6,253 bases of DNA from positions 1-6,253 of the forward strand of contig JAFPBP010000227.1 in assembly GCA_017424085.1 (NCBI GenBank), read 5' to 3'. Shown piece after piece: positions 1 to 6,196 of this stretch. The stretch comes from Clostridia bacterium (GTDB lineage: Bacteria > Bacillota > Clostridia > Oscillospirales > UBA644). Each line of letters begins with the position of its first letter. Positions within the stretch are counted from its first letter, which is position 1. The notes beneath the pieces are model-generated. The model searched no databases and was not told where the DNA came from. It saw only the letters and a list, made by a program, of their open reading frames with translations. The position numbers and the translations under genes were made by a program.

Positions 1-1
1 C

Positions 2-133
2 GGCCATAAGAATTACAAAGCCTATTATTAACGCCACCGTTATAAGGGAACGGAGGATTTTAAGGGACTTATTAAACTTTACGCCTACGTTTACAACCCC
101 TAAGGCTACTATATTAAATGGGCTGATTGGTAA
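2..133 (-). CDS. Partial open frame, possible membrane protein fragment (uncertain)
   Basis: On the minus strand a frame different from the phosphatase frame is open for 44 codons and runs off the window edge. It reads LPISPFNIVALGVV, then a basic stretch (KFNKSLKILR), then a hydrophobic run SLITVALIIGFVILMA that would suit a membrane segment. There is no start codon or ribosome binding site: going upstream, the frame simply enters the phosphatase gene out of phase. The DNA is much AT-richer than the rest of the window. It could be the interior of an unrelated gene joined here by recombination or by assembly error. The opposite strand also reads as plausible protein if TAA is taken as glutamine, so coding direction is not certain. 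No family is recognised. Confidence 0.3.
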
Positions 134-398
134 AGTCTCCCAGATCCACCTCCCGCAGGGCGGGATCGAGGGTCACGGGCAAGCCCAACGCCTGCGCCAC
201 GGGAGTTACCGTATCCCTCGCGCGGGTCAGATCGCTGGCGTAAACGGCGGTGACGGGAAAGGATTTCAGAATGTATTCCCCCGCCTCGGCGGCTTGCAGA
301 CGCCCCTGCTCGGTGAGGGGAGTGTCGAATTGCCCCGAAAAGCGGCGCTCGGTGTTGTTGACGCTGGTGCCGTGGCGGAGCAATAAAAGCGTGGTCAT
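114..398 (-). pseudogene. Histidine phosphatase (phosphoglycerate-mutase-like), C-terminally truncated
   Basis: This is the N-terminal half of a histidine phosphatase superfamily protein, which removes phosphate from small phosphoesters through a phospho-histidine intermediate. The catalytic RHG motif is at residues 8-10 (His9 is the nucleophile), followed by PLTEQG at 27-32, the YASDLTRA block at 53-60 with the conserved Arg59, and the general-acid region LREVDLGD at 81-88 (Glu83). The family then normally continues for about another 100 residues, including a second catalytic histidine. Here the frame reads FTNQPI and stops, giving 94 residues. The second histidine is absent, so the product is probably inactive. 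The start is supported by AAGGAG eight bases upstream, overlapping the stop codon of the YdcF-like gene 12 bases before. It is the last gene of the operon. The break coincides with a change in base composition, so the truncation may be a genuine junction or an assembly artefact; the substrate cannot be told. Confidence 0.8.
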
Positions 399-410
399 TG
401 CGATCGCTCC

Positions 411-1028
411 TTACAGCTCTTCGTCTTCCATCTCTCCCCGATCCACCAGATCCTTGATCAGGGACAGCTCCCGCAGGGTGCGCTCGGCGTAGAAGGGGAC
501 CTTGTCCCATCCCTCGGGACTGTCGGCTTCAAAATAACGGCAAAAGCCCGCCAGCTCCAGGGTGCGGGGCAGATAGGTGCGGGAAATGCTCAGCGCCCGC
601 TTGATGTGGCAGGGGGAGGTGACGACAAACATGCGATGCACGTTTTTCAGCTTCAAGGCGCGGTGAATGATCAAGGCGGAGCAGAGCATGTTCTCCACGG
701 TGGTGGTGGACTGATTCTCCACCAGGATCGCTTCCTCGGGAACGCCCTCGGATCTCAGATAATGCGCCATGAGATTGGCTTCGGTCATGCGCCCGAAGGG
801 AGTGTCCCATTCCACGCCCCCCGTGGGCACGATATACTTGACCCTCCCCTCACGGTAGAGGGATGCGGCATCCTGTGCGCGGCGCTGGCAGACCAGGGGG
901 TTGCCGCCCAAAAGCAGGGCAACCTCTGCGTCGCCGCCATCGTCGTAGTGATCCCGATAGACCACCTTTGCCACCTGCTCCTTGGTCAGAGTTTTGAGCT
1001 GTTCCTTGGAAAGTTCCGAGAGCTTCAT
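411..1028 (-). CDS. YdcF/DUF218-family protein
   Basis: This 205-residue protein matches the DUF218 (YdcF/SanA/ElyC-like) fold. Visible hallmarks are the glycine-rich strand-loop ALLLGGNP at 37-44, a helix with QRRAQDAASLYREG at 48-61, IVPTGG at 66-71, the family signature ENQSTTTVENM at 104-114 (usual form E-x-S-x-N-T-x-E-N, here with T109 in the usual Asn position), and VVTSPCHIKRA at 135-145 with His141. The N-terminal 25 residues are charged and helical and there is no signal peptide or membrane segment, so it is likely cytoplasmic, like E. coli YdcF rather than membrane-anchored SanA/ElyC. YdcF binds S-adenosylmethionine in vitro, but the family's reaction is not settled. The frame stays open further upstream to 1121, but that extension overlaps the preceding gene; the ATG at 1028 has AAAGGA at proper distance and begins MKLSELSKEQ. 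It lies 38 bases after the amidohydrolase, the largest gap in the operon. Confidence 0.86.
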   Translation of the reverse strand: MKLSELSKEQLKTLTKEQVAKVVYRDHYDDGGDAEVALLLGGNPLVCQRRAQDAASLYREGRVKYIVPTGGVEWDTPFGRMTEANLMAHYLRSEGVPEEAILVENQSTTTVENMLCSALIIHRALKLKNVHRMFVVTSPCHIKRALSISRTYLPRTLELAGFCRYFEADSPEGWDKVPFYAERTLRELSLIKDLVDRGEMEDEEL

Positions 1029-1066
1029 ATGAGAATTCCTTTCTTCTTCGATCGTATCGTTTTTCG

Positions 1067-2365
1067 TTATCGCTTGGTATAGGTCGCCGCAAGGCACGCC
1101 AGAAGCCCCGCCGACCGCCACAGAACCGATTCGTCAAAGTCGAACCGACCGTTGTGGTGCCCTGCCGCAAGGGCGCTTCCCAGCATCAGAAAGGCGCAGG
1201 GCTTGCCCTGCTTTCGCATTTCCTCCAGAAAATAAGTGCAATCCTCGCTGGCGTTCATGGGCAGACAGTCGAAGACCCTTTCATACTGCCCCGATTCCCG
1301 CGCCAGAGCGGCGATCTCGGCGCCGGTCTTGCGGTCGGGCTCGTGGGAGAGGGAGGAGCCCTTGATCTCGTAATCCAGCGTCACACCCTGCAGGTCCGCG
1401 CAGGCTTGCAGGATGCGATGGGCTTCGCTCTGCATATATTCATCGATCTCGGCGGTTTCGCCTCGGGTTTCGAATTTAACCACCCCACGGTCGGGGATGA
1501 CGTTTCGTCCCGCTCCCGCCTGCAGGACCCCCACGTTAATGCGGGAGGCTCCTTTGCCGTGGCGGGAGATGCCGTGAAGGGAGACCGCCGCCTGCGCCGC
1601 CGCCAGAAGGGCGTTTTTCCCCTCCTCGGGGGCAAGCCCCGCATGGCTGGCTCTGCCCGTAAAGCAGGCATCCGCCTTCGTGCACGCCAAAAATCCCTCG
1701 GTAAGGGCGGCTAAGGTGCCGTTCTCGCGGGCTCCGATGCCGATGTGCCCCGCAAAGAAGCAATCCACGTCGTCCAAAATCCCCGCACCCACCATGCTTT
1801 TCGCTCCGCGCACCCCCTCTTCGGCGGGCTGGAAGATCAGCTTGACCTGCCCCGAAAAGGCGTCGCGGTGGTCGGCGAGGATCTTTGCCAGGGTAAGCCC
1901 GATGGCGCAATGCCCGTCGTGCCCGCAGGCGTGCATTTCCCCCGCATGCAGAGAGGCAAAGCCTTCCCCAGCGGGACGGTGTCCCTCGGTCGCCTCGGTC
2001 ACCTCGTTGCAGTCCATATCAAAGCGGAACGCCACGGTTTTCCCGTCCCCCGTCCCTTGGATGGTGGCGACGATCCCCGTCATGCCCCCCTTCATCTGCT
2101 CGGTCAGGGCTTGGGGAACCCCCTCCCCCATCGCCCGAAGGCGCTTTTGTTCCATGACCTCGGGGGCGGGGAGCCCGTACAGCAGGTCGGGGTCCATGAC
2201 CGCACGCCCGAAGGAGACTTCATATCCCCATGCGGTGAGAAGGTCCATGATCCGCCATGCGGTGCGGTATTCGCAGAGCCCCAATTCGGGGTAGGTGTGA
2301 AAGTCCCGTCGCCACGCCGTTGCCTGCTGCTCCAGCGCCCGTGCCGCAGTCCAGAGCCGTTCCAT
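1067..2365 (-). CDS. AbgA-like M20 family metallo-amidohydrolase
   Basis: This 432-residue enzyme belongs to peptidase family M20 (amidohydrolase/carboxypeptidase branch) and closely resembles subunit A of p-aminobenzoyl-glutamate hydrolase: it shares WRRDFHTYPELG at 18-29, GITGIVAT-like GMTGIVAT at 94-101, DMDC at 116-119, HACGHDGH at 145-152, KLIFQPAEEG at 175-184, SHAG at 240-243, GASRINVGVLQAGAGRNV at 272-289 and AAGHHNGRFDFDE at 400-412. Likely metal ligands are Cys147, His149, Glu183, His207 and a histidine of the 403-404 pair, with Glu182 as general base. The lid/dimer domain lies between roughly residues 220 and 330. It should cleave an aminobenzoyl- or acyl-amino-acid amide in the cytoplasm, releasing glutamate or another amino acid. 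No AbgB-like partner is in the window, though E. coli AbgA works with AbgB, so the true substrate may differ. The start is the ATG preceded by GAGGAGG; the open frame extends to 2485 but overlaps the PHP gene. The stop of that gene is one base upstream (TGATATG), implying translational coupling. Confidence 0.92.
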   Translation of the reverse strand: MERLWTAARALEQQATAWRRDFHTYPELGLCEYRTAWRIMDLLTAWGYEVSFGRAVMDPDLLYGLPAPEVMEQKRLRAMGEGVPQALTEQMKGGMTGIVATIQGTGDGKTVAFRFDMDCNEVTEATEGHRPAGEGFASLHAGEMHACGHDGHCAIGLTLAKILADHRDAFSGQVKLIFQPAEEGVRGAKSMVGAGILDDVDCFFAGHIGIGARENGTLAALTEGFLACTKADACFTGRASHAGLAPEEGKNALLAAAQAAVSLHGISRHGKGASRINVGVLQAGAGRNVIPDRGVVKFETRGETAEIDEYMQSEAHRILQACADLQGVTLDYEIKGSSLSHEPDRKTGAEIAALARESGQYERVFDCLPMNASEDCTYFLEEMRKQGKPCAFLMLGSALAAGHHNGRFDFDESVLWRSAGLLACLAATYTKR

Positions 2366-2366
2366 A

Positions 2367-3083
2367 TCAGCCCTCCTCTTTGCGGAAGACGACGCGGCTG
2401 CGGGGGCCGTCGTGGTCCTCCTGCAGCTGCAGGTCGATCTCAGCCGCGGTCTGCAGATAACGGAAGATCTCCCCCGAATCGGCAAGACCGTCGGGCAGAT
2501 GGACGCCGCACAGGGGGCGGGAGGCGTCGGCGTGGTAGTCTCCCCCCGAGGTGAGGGTCAGCCCGTGGGTGCGGGCGTAGGCGGAGAGAACTTCGTATTG
2601 GGGTCCGTCGTATAATTGATGGCTGTTGACCTCAACCCCGTCCAGAAGGGCAGGGTCCATCAGCACGTTTCTGCCGCTTCGCAGGGGATGCGCCTGAGCG
2701 AGATATCCGCCTGCGGCGTGCACGGTGTCGGATAATTCCCGAAGCGTCATGTGATACAGCTCGGGGTTTTGAAGCACGAAGTCGGGGTCCACGCCGTAGA
2801 CCAGAACGTGCTCGTCGGCGTGTCTCTGCATGGTGACTTCAACGCCGAAAAAGACCTTCATCCCCATCTCTTCACCGCATTGGCGGGTGTAATAATATTC
2901 ATTTACGTATTTTTGCGCCAGATCGGCGGGGGTCATGCCGTCCCGCAGATAGGTGTCCAGAAAATGATTGGTCAGAATGATGCCGTCGATGCCCACCTTT
3001 TTCGCGTCCTCCAGGATCTTCGGCGCGGGGGCACGGCAGCACCAGCTGATGCCCGAGGTGTGGGCGTGCATGTCGATCAACAT
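2367..3083 (-). CDS. PHP-domain metal-dependent phosphoesterase
   Basis: This 238-residue protein is a stand-alone PHP (polymerase and histidinol phosphatase) domain, a barrel that hydrolyses phosphoesters with two or three metal ions. The metal-binding motifs are in the expected order: DMHAHT at 5-10 (His6, His8), TNH at 38-40 (His40), GVEV at 80-83 (Glu82), AHP at 131-133 (His132), EVNSH at 151-155, and GGDYHA at 180-185 (Asp182, His184). Nothing is fused to it. Substrates of this class include histidinol phosphate, nucleoside bisphosphates and short RNA 5' ends; the sequence does not separate these. The chosen start gives MLIDMHAHT, which puts the first motif at the N-terminus as usual, and AAAGGAG lies nine bases upstream; the frame is open to 3218 but that would run into the preceding gene. 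It lies 23 bases after the GDPD gene and is one base from the next one. Confidence 0.88.
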   Translation of the reverse strand: MLIDMHAHTSGISWCCRAPAPKILEDAKKVGIDGIILTNHFLDTYLRDGMTPADLAQKYVNEYYYTRQCGEEMGMKVFFGVEVTMQRHADEHVLVYGVDPDFVLQNPELYHMTLRELSDTVHAAGGYLAQAHPLRSGRNVLMDPALLDGVEVNSHQLYDGPQYEVLSAYARTHGLTLTSGGDYHADASRPLCGVHLPDGLADSGEIFRYLQTAAEIDLQLQEDHDGPRSRVVFRKEEG

Positions 3084-3106
3084 GGGAAAAATCTCCTTTG
3101 CGTGGG

Positions 3107-4114
3107 TTATTTGTATTCTTCCAGAACGCTTCTGAGAAGCTTCGGGTTGTCGGTCATGATGCAATCGCATCCCAGCTCGATCAGCTCCCGCATCTCGTCC
3201 GCGTCGTTGATGGTCCAATACTGAACGGCGATGTTGCGGCGATGGGCACGGGAAATGAGGGTCTTCAGATTCAGAGGCAGGTCGAAGCCCACGTCGTATA
3301 CGGTGGGGATCTGCAGGCAGGCAAAGTCGCTCTTGTCAAAGAGGTTTACGCCCAAAAGCTGGGTGATGACGAAATCCGCCGCCGAAGCCTCGGAGGCGCC
3401 TCTCAGCAGGTGAGGATAATTCTCCTTCAGCTCCTGCTCCACCTCCTCGTGATAGGTTCCGATGACGATGCGGTCGGCAAATTCGGGGTAGGCGGTGAGG
3501 GTCTCGTTGAGAATGCGGCACGCCTCGATGCCCATTTCTCCGCTGTTCTTGATCTCCACGATGAACAGAAGGTTGGGGGCACTCTCGCGGAATTCCGCAA
3601 ATAATTTGTCTGCCGTGGCGATCTGCAAGCCCGCCGCCGCCACGTCGGTCACGTCCTTGTAGATCCGCTGACCGTTTTCGTCCTCAAAATAATATCCGAA
3701 GTTGTATTGCTCCAGCTCCGCCAAAGTCATATCCTTGATGTAATGGCGCTTGGTCTTGTCCTTGCAAAGCTCCTTGACCTGCTCTTGGGTCAGATCTCCG
3801 TTCACGTTGCAGGTCTCGTCCACGTAGGAATCGTGGTTATAGACCAGATACCCGTCCTTGGTCAGATACAGGTCGCTTTCGATGATATCCACCTTGTAGG
3901 TCAGCGCCGCCTCACGGAAGGCGAGCATGGTATTCTCGGGGTTGCAGTCTCCGCCTCCCCGATGGGCGGCAAGGAGGGGCAGGGCGCCCTTCTCCACCAC
4001 GAAGGGGTTGTCCTGCACGGTCTTCGCAGGGGGGATCACGTTGATCACAACGAAAAACAGCAGGATGGCGGCAAGAATGATGCCGATGATTTTCAAAGCC
4101 TTGAATCGTTTCAT
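3107..4114 (-). CDS. Membrane-anchored glycerophosphodiester phosphodiesterase (GDPD family)
   Basis: This 335-residue protein hydrolyses glycerophosphodiesters, or the polyglycerol-phosphate chains of related polymers, to glycerol 3-phosphate and an alcohol. A hydrophobic segment at about 8-27 (IIGIILAAILLFFVVINVI) after a basic MKRFK start makes an N-terminal anchor with the enzyme outside. No lipobox cysteine is present. The GDPD motifs follow in order: AHRGG at 50-54 (His51, Arg52), PENT at 59-62, ESDLYLTKDG at 79-88 (Glu79, Asp81), NHD at 93-95 (His94), VEIK at 186-189, YWTINDADE at 299-307 and TDNP at 321-324. The insertion between about 100 and 165, rich in charged residues, is longer than in the smallest family members. 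The gene starts 15 bases after the deacetylase-like gene, with AAAGGA upstream of ATG. An extracytoplasmic location suggests turnover of phospholipid headgroups or teichoic/lipoteichoic material. Substrate is inferred from family only. Confidence 0.92.
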   Translation of the reverse strand: MKRFKALKIIGIILAAILLFFVVINVIPPAKTVQDNPFVVEKGALPLLAAHRGGGDCNPENTMLAFREAALTYKVDIIESDLYLTKDGYLVYNHDSYVDETCNVNGDLTQEQVKELCKDKTKRHYIKDMTLAELEQYNFGYYFEDENGQRIYKDVTDVAAAGLQIATADKLFAEFRESAPNLLFIVEIKNSGEMGIEACRILNETLTAYPEFADRIVIGTYHEEVEQELKENYPHLLRGASEASAADFVITQLLGVNLFDKSDFACLQIPTVYDVGFDLPLNLKTLISRAHRRNIAVQYWTINDADEMRELIELGCDCIMTDNPKLLRSVLEEYK

Positions 4115-4129
4115 AAGGAGGGTCCTTTC

Positions 4130-4900
4130 TCAGTTCATTTCTTCAAAGAAGCGGCTTTCGAATCCCTGCTCGGAGAGGAATGCGAAGGTCGCCTCCAATT
4201 TTTCGGCAAAATCGGGCTGGTAGGCGCGATAGTCGGGGTAAAAATACTGCTCGTGGATCATGACCCGCAGGGCGGGGCGATGCTTCATCCCCTCCAGACG
4301 GGACAGGATCTCTTCCTTGGAATAGAGGTTCAGGATCAGATCGATGGCGCCGTAGATCACTCCGTCGTCTTCTACCGCCTCTCCCGCCCGCAGACGGGGC
4401 AGGTCTTCTTCCTTGGTCTGATAGGAGGTGCGGGGCGCCTCGTCGGTGCCGTACAAGCCCAAGAGCCCCGTAACGCCGTTGTCCTTCAGCGCCTGCAAGC
4501 CTCCTTGGGTGTTCAGACAGTAATGAACGGTGGTGGTTTTTGCCAGCGCCGCAGGGGAGGCAAAGCGGCAGATCTCATCCTGCACCGCCTTACAATCGGC
4601 GTAGACCTCCTCATAGGGGGAGAATTCGTAGGGACGCACCGTTTCTGCCTCAGAATGGAAGGACATCTTGAGCCAATCGGCGTTCTCTTTCCATTGGGCG
4701 GCGTAGCGGTCGGTCATTTGGGAGAGATCGAACCATGGATCGCGGTAAAAGAGATTCAGTTGAATTTTCAGCCCGAACCGCTCGTGGAGGCGGCGATACA
4801 GGGCAAGATAGGGATGGTCGAAGATCGATTCCGCCCGCCCCGCGTTCAGCTCCCGCAGAAAGCGCACGTTATCGTCCACCGTAAAACAAAATTGCTTCAT
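4130..4900 (-). CDS. Polysaccharide-deacetylase-like protein, function unknown
   Basis: This 256-residue protein has no signal peptide. It opens with FCFTVDDNVRFL at 4-15, which resembles the first motif (TFDDG) of NodB-type carbohydrate deacetylases, with Asp9-Asp10 in place. Further along are LNLFYRD at 48-54, MSFHSEAE at 79-86 (His82 where a deacetylase would have its metal-binding histidines), VHYCLNTQGG at 125-134, and IHEQYFYPDY at 215-224. The spacing and the late HEQY block differ from standard deacetylases, so it is best placed as a divergent member of the glycoside hydrolase/deacetylase barrel superfamily, cytoplasmic as it stands. The start has AAAGGAA a few bases upstream, in the 16-base gap from the YitT-like gene. 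Substrate and even the reaction are unknown; a plain 'deacetylase' label would be over-confident. Confidence 0.6.
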   Translation of the reverse strand: MKQFCFTVDDNVRFLRELNAGRAESIFDHPYLALYRRLHERFGLKIQLNLFYRDPWFDLSQMTDRYAAQWKENADWLKMSFHSEAETVRPYEFSPYEEVYADCKAVQDEICRFASPAALAKTTTVHYCLNTQGGLQALKDNGVTGLLGLYGTDEAPRTSYQTKEEDLPRLRAGEAVEDDGVIYGAIDLILNLYSKEEILSRLEGMKHRPALRVMIHEQYFYPDYRAYQPDFAEKLEATFAFLSEQGFESRFFEEMN

Positions 4901-4916
4901 AAGAGTTCCTTTCGGG

Positions 4917-5798
4917 TCAAATTCGACGATTGAAGTTTCCGAAAACCTCGTTTACCTTTTCAAAGCTGGCGAAGGTGTCGGGGTGGCTTTTGAGGATCTT
5001 CATCATTTCGCCGATCTGCCGCTTGTTGATGATGCAGATCAGCAGATATTTCTCGGTTTCCGAATACATTCCGCGAACGCTGATCTCGGTCACCCCGTGC
5101 TTCAGCTTTGTCATCAGCTCTTCGGACAGCTCCTTGGGGTGGCTTGTGACGATTTCAAATTTGTAGCCGTTCTTCAGGCCGCTCAAGCCGTGATCTACGA
5201 TCACGTTTGCGATAAACAGGTTCAGAAGGGTGCACATGACGGGAGTGACGTTCCGTCCGTACACGAAAAACGCGATCAGAACTACGCTTGTATCCATAAT
5301 AAACGAAACGTAGGCGATGTTCATTTCGGGCTTTGCCCTTTTGATCAGCGCGGAGATCCCGTAGGTGCCTCCGCTGGCGCCGAAGCGCTTGAGCATGAGA
5401 GAAAAGCCGAAGCCCGAGATCACGCCCGTGGCGATGCAGGCGAATACAATATTGAAATCCTCGCCGTTGTTCGCCTGACAATAGGGGGCGGCTCCCAGGG
5501 CGGCGTAAAGATTGGGGAGATACGATTGCACGAGCATATAAATGCTCAGAACAATGCCAAGCTTCTTATTGACCATGGCGCTGACCAGCACAAAGATGGG
5601 CAGATTGAACGCCACCATCAGGATCGACCAGCTGATCCGATCCTCCAATAGGTAGTGGGTGATCGTGGCAAGTCCGCCCACGCCTCCCGGCGCAAATCCG
5701 TTGCTGTTCTGAAAAAAATAGTACGCGGTCCCCACGATGACCCCCGCAATCATAGCGTACAGGATGTCAAGAACCCATTCTTTTATGGTTTTGTTCAT
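4917..5798 (-). CDS. YitT family membrane protein (DUF161 plus DUF2179)
   Basis: This 293-residue integral membrane protein has about six hydrophobic segments (near 10-30, 57-76, 80-98, 116-136, 160-180 and 184-202) and a soluble C-terminal DUF2179 domain at about 212-290 (YKFEIVTSHPKELSEEL, then a ferredoxin-like pattern ending FASFEKVNEVFGNFNRRI). The family's paired glycine motifs are present as FAPGGVGGLATI at 35-46 and FGASGGTYGISALI at 139-152, marking two halves of an internally duplicated membrane domain. Its length is typical of the family. Members are widespread in Firmicutes; their transport or signalling role is not established. It is the first gene of the operon: GAGGT lies about eight bases before the ATG, and upstream is the palindrome array instead of another gene. 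No convincing promoter could be picked out just before it. Confidence 0.92.
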   Translation of the reverse strand: MNKTIKEWVLDILYAMIAGVIVGTAYYFFQNSNGFAPGGVGGLATITHYLLEDRISWSILMVAFNLPIFVLVSAMVNKKLGIVLSIYMLVQSYLPNLYAALGAAPYCQANNGEDFNIVFACIATGVISGFGFSLMLKRFGASGGTYGISALIKRAKPEMNIAYVSFIMDTSVVLIAFFVYGRNVTPVMCTLLNLFIANVIVDHGLSGLKNGYKFEIVTSHPKELSEELMTKLKHGVTEISVRGMYSETEKYLLICIINKRQIGEMMKILKSHPDTFASFEKVNEVFGNFNRRI

Positions 5799-5820
5799 GG
5801 TGTTTACCTCATTTCATTCG

Positions 5821-6060
5821 GTAAGCGATATGCACCTTCGGTGCGCGACATATTTGCTTCGCAAAAGCGATATAGTTCTGCGTGCAGAACAGCGATATGT
5901 TCGCCGATGGCGAACGTGGTGGAACGTACGCGAATATAAATCCCCGCGACCTTGCGCACGCAGTGCGCTCACGTGTCGAAGGCACATATCGCGCCGCAGG
6001 CATATCGCACGCGAATGGAATGCTGCGTATATCTCAAATCCATTCAGGGATTTATATCGC
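5821..6060. repeat. Composite array of short palindromes with GCGATAT spacers
   Basis: At least seven small hairpins stand in a row. Arms/loops are: GCACC-TTC-GGTGC (5832-5844), TTTGC-TTC-GCAAA (5853-5865), GTTCTGC-GT-GCAGAAC (5875-5890), GTTCGCC-GAT-GGCGAAC (5899-5915), GCGCAC-GCA-GTGCGC (5954-5968), GTGTC-GAA-GGCAC with one G-T pair (5973-5985) and a short GCC-GCA-GGC (5993-6001). The first four are each preceded by GCGATAT or a close variant; the later ones are followed by ATATCGC, so the array is two mirror-image halves. A longer pair, TATAAATCCC (5935-5944) and GGGATTTATA (6047-6056), brackets the right half. Open frames here are short and overlap on both strands, so I see no gene. It sits directly upstream of the operon and would be in its leader if the promoter lies beyond it. 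Similar arrays are, from memory, common between genes in Clostridia. Confidence 0.85.
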
Positions 6061-6092
6061 TTTAGTTTGTCTGACGAGTCAGACAAACTAAA
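6061..6092. repeat. Perfect 15-bp inverted repeat, 2-base loop
   Basis: TTTAGTTTGTCTGAC (6061-6075) and GTCAGACAAACTAAA (6078-6092) are exact reverse complements separated by GA. It adjoins the right end of the palindrome array without a gap. On the plus strand it is followed by CTTTT, a weak T-tract, but no plus-strand gene ends here. On the minus strand no T-tract follows, so it is a poor terminator for anything entering from the right. It may instead be the border or a module of the palindromic element, or a protein-binding site. Confidence 0.85.
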
Positions 6093-6113
6093 CTTTTAAC
6101 GTGGGTCAATGCT

Positions 6114-6129
6114 CCAAAAGGTATATTTT
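6114..6129. repeat. 16-base direct repeat, copy 1
   Basis: CCAAAAGGTATATTTT, identical to the copy at 6155-6170, with starts 41 bases apart (about four helical turns). It may be a transposase-binding repeat or an operator. On the minus strand it reads AAAATATACCTTTTGG. Confidence 0.8.
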
Positions 6130-6154
6130 TACGCCAAAAACGGGGGTGGTAAAG

Positions 6155-6170
6155 CCAAAAGGTATATTTT
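6155..6170. repeat. 16-base direct repeat, copy 2
   Basis: Exact second copy of CCAAAAGGTATATTTT. The 25 bases between the copies contain GCCAAAAACG, a partial third copy of the first half. Confidence 0.8.
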
Positions 6171-6196
6171 ATTTCCCCATTCAACGTAATTTCGTA

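Noticed and set aside
400..407. GCGATCGC palindrome between ribosome binding site and start of the phosphatase gene
   Set aside because: A single 8-base palindrome occurs by chance in GC-rich DNA and nothing around it suggests a function.
2366..2485. Longer N-terminus for the AbgA-like protein, starting at 2485
   Set aside because: The extra 40 residues are Arg/Ser/Ala-rich and overlap the end of the PHP gene; the ATG at 2365 has a strong GAGGAGG site and starts where family members start.
1745..2554. Plus-strand open frame of 269 codons opposite the AbgA-like gene
   Set aside because: It is rich in Arg, Gly and Pro in the way of a GC-rich shadow, covers two minus-strand genes with clear catalytic motifs and has no family features.
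3707..4933. Plus-strand open frame of 408 codons opposite the GDPD and deacetylase-like genes
   Set aside because: It lies antisense to two well-supported genes, has no ribosome binding site and no recognisable domain; long antisense frames are common where third positions are GC-rich.
5821..6060. CRISPR array
   Set aside because: The repeated part is only about seven bases, the intervals vary in length and are self-complementary, and the units change orientation half way; none of this fits a CRISPR.
5811..6099. Short open frames on both strands within the palindrome array
   Set aside because: Their translations follow the repeated GCGATAT spacers and hairpin arms, they overlap each other on both strands, and none has a ribosome binding site.
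6081..6109. Minus-strand promoter with TTGACC (6109-6104) as -35
   Set aside because: The hexamer 17 bases downstream is TTGTCT, which is a poor -10, and it falls inside the 15-bp hairpin; no better pair was found before the YitT-like gene.
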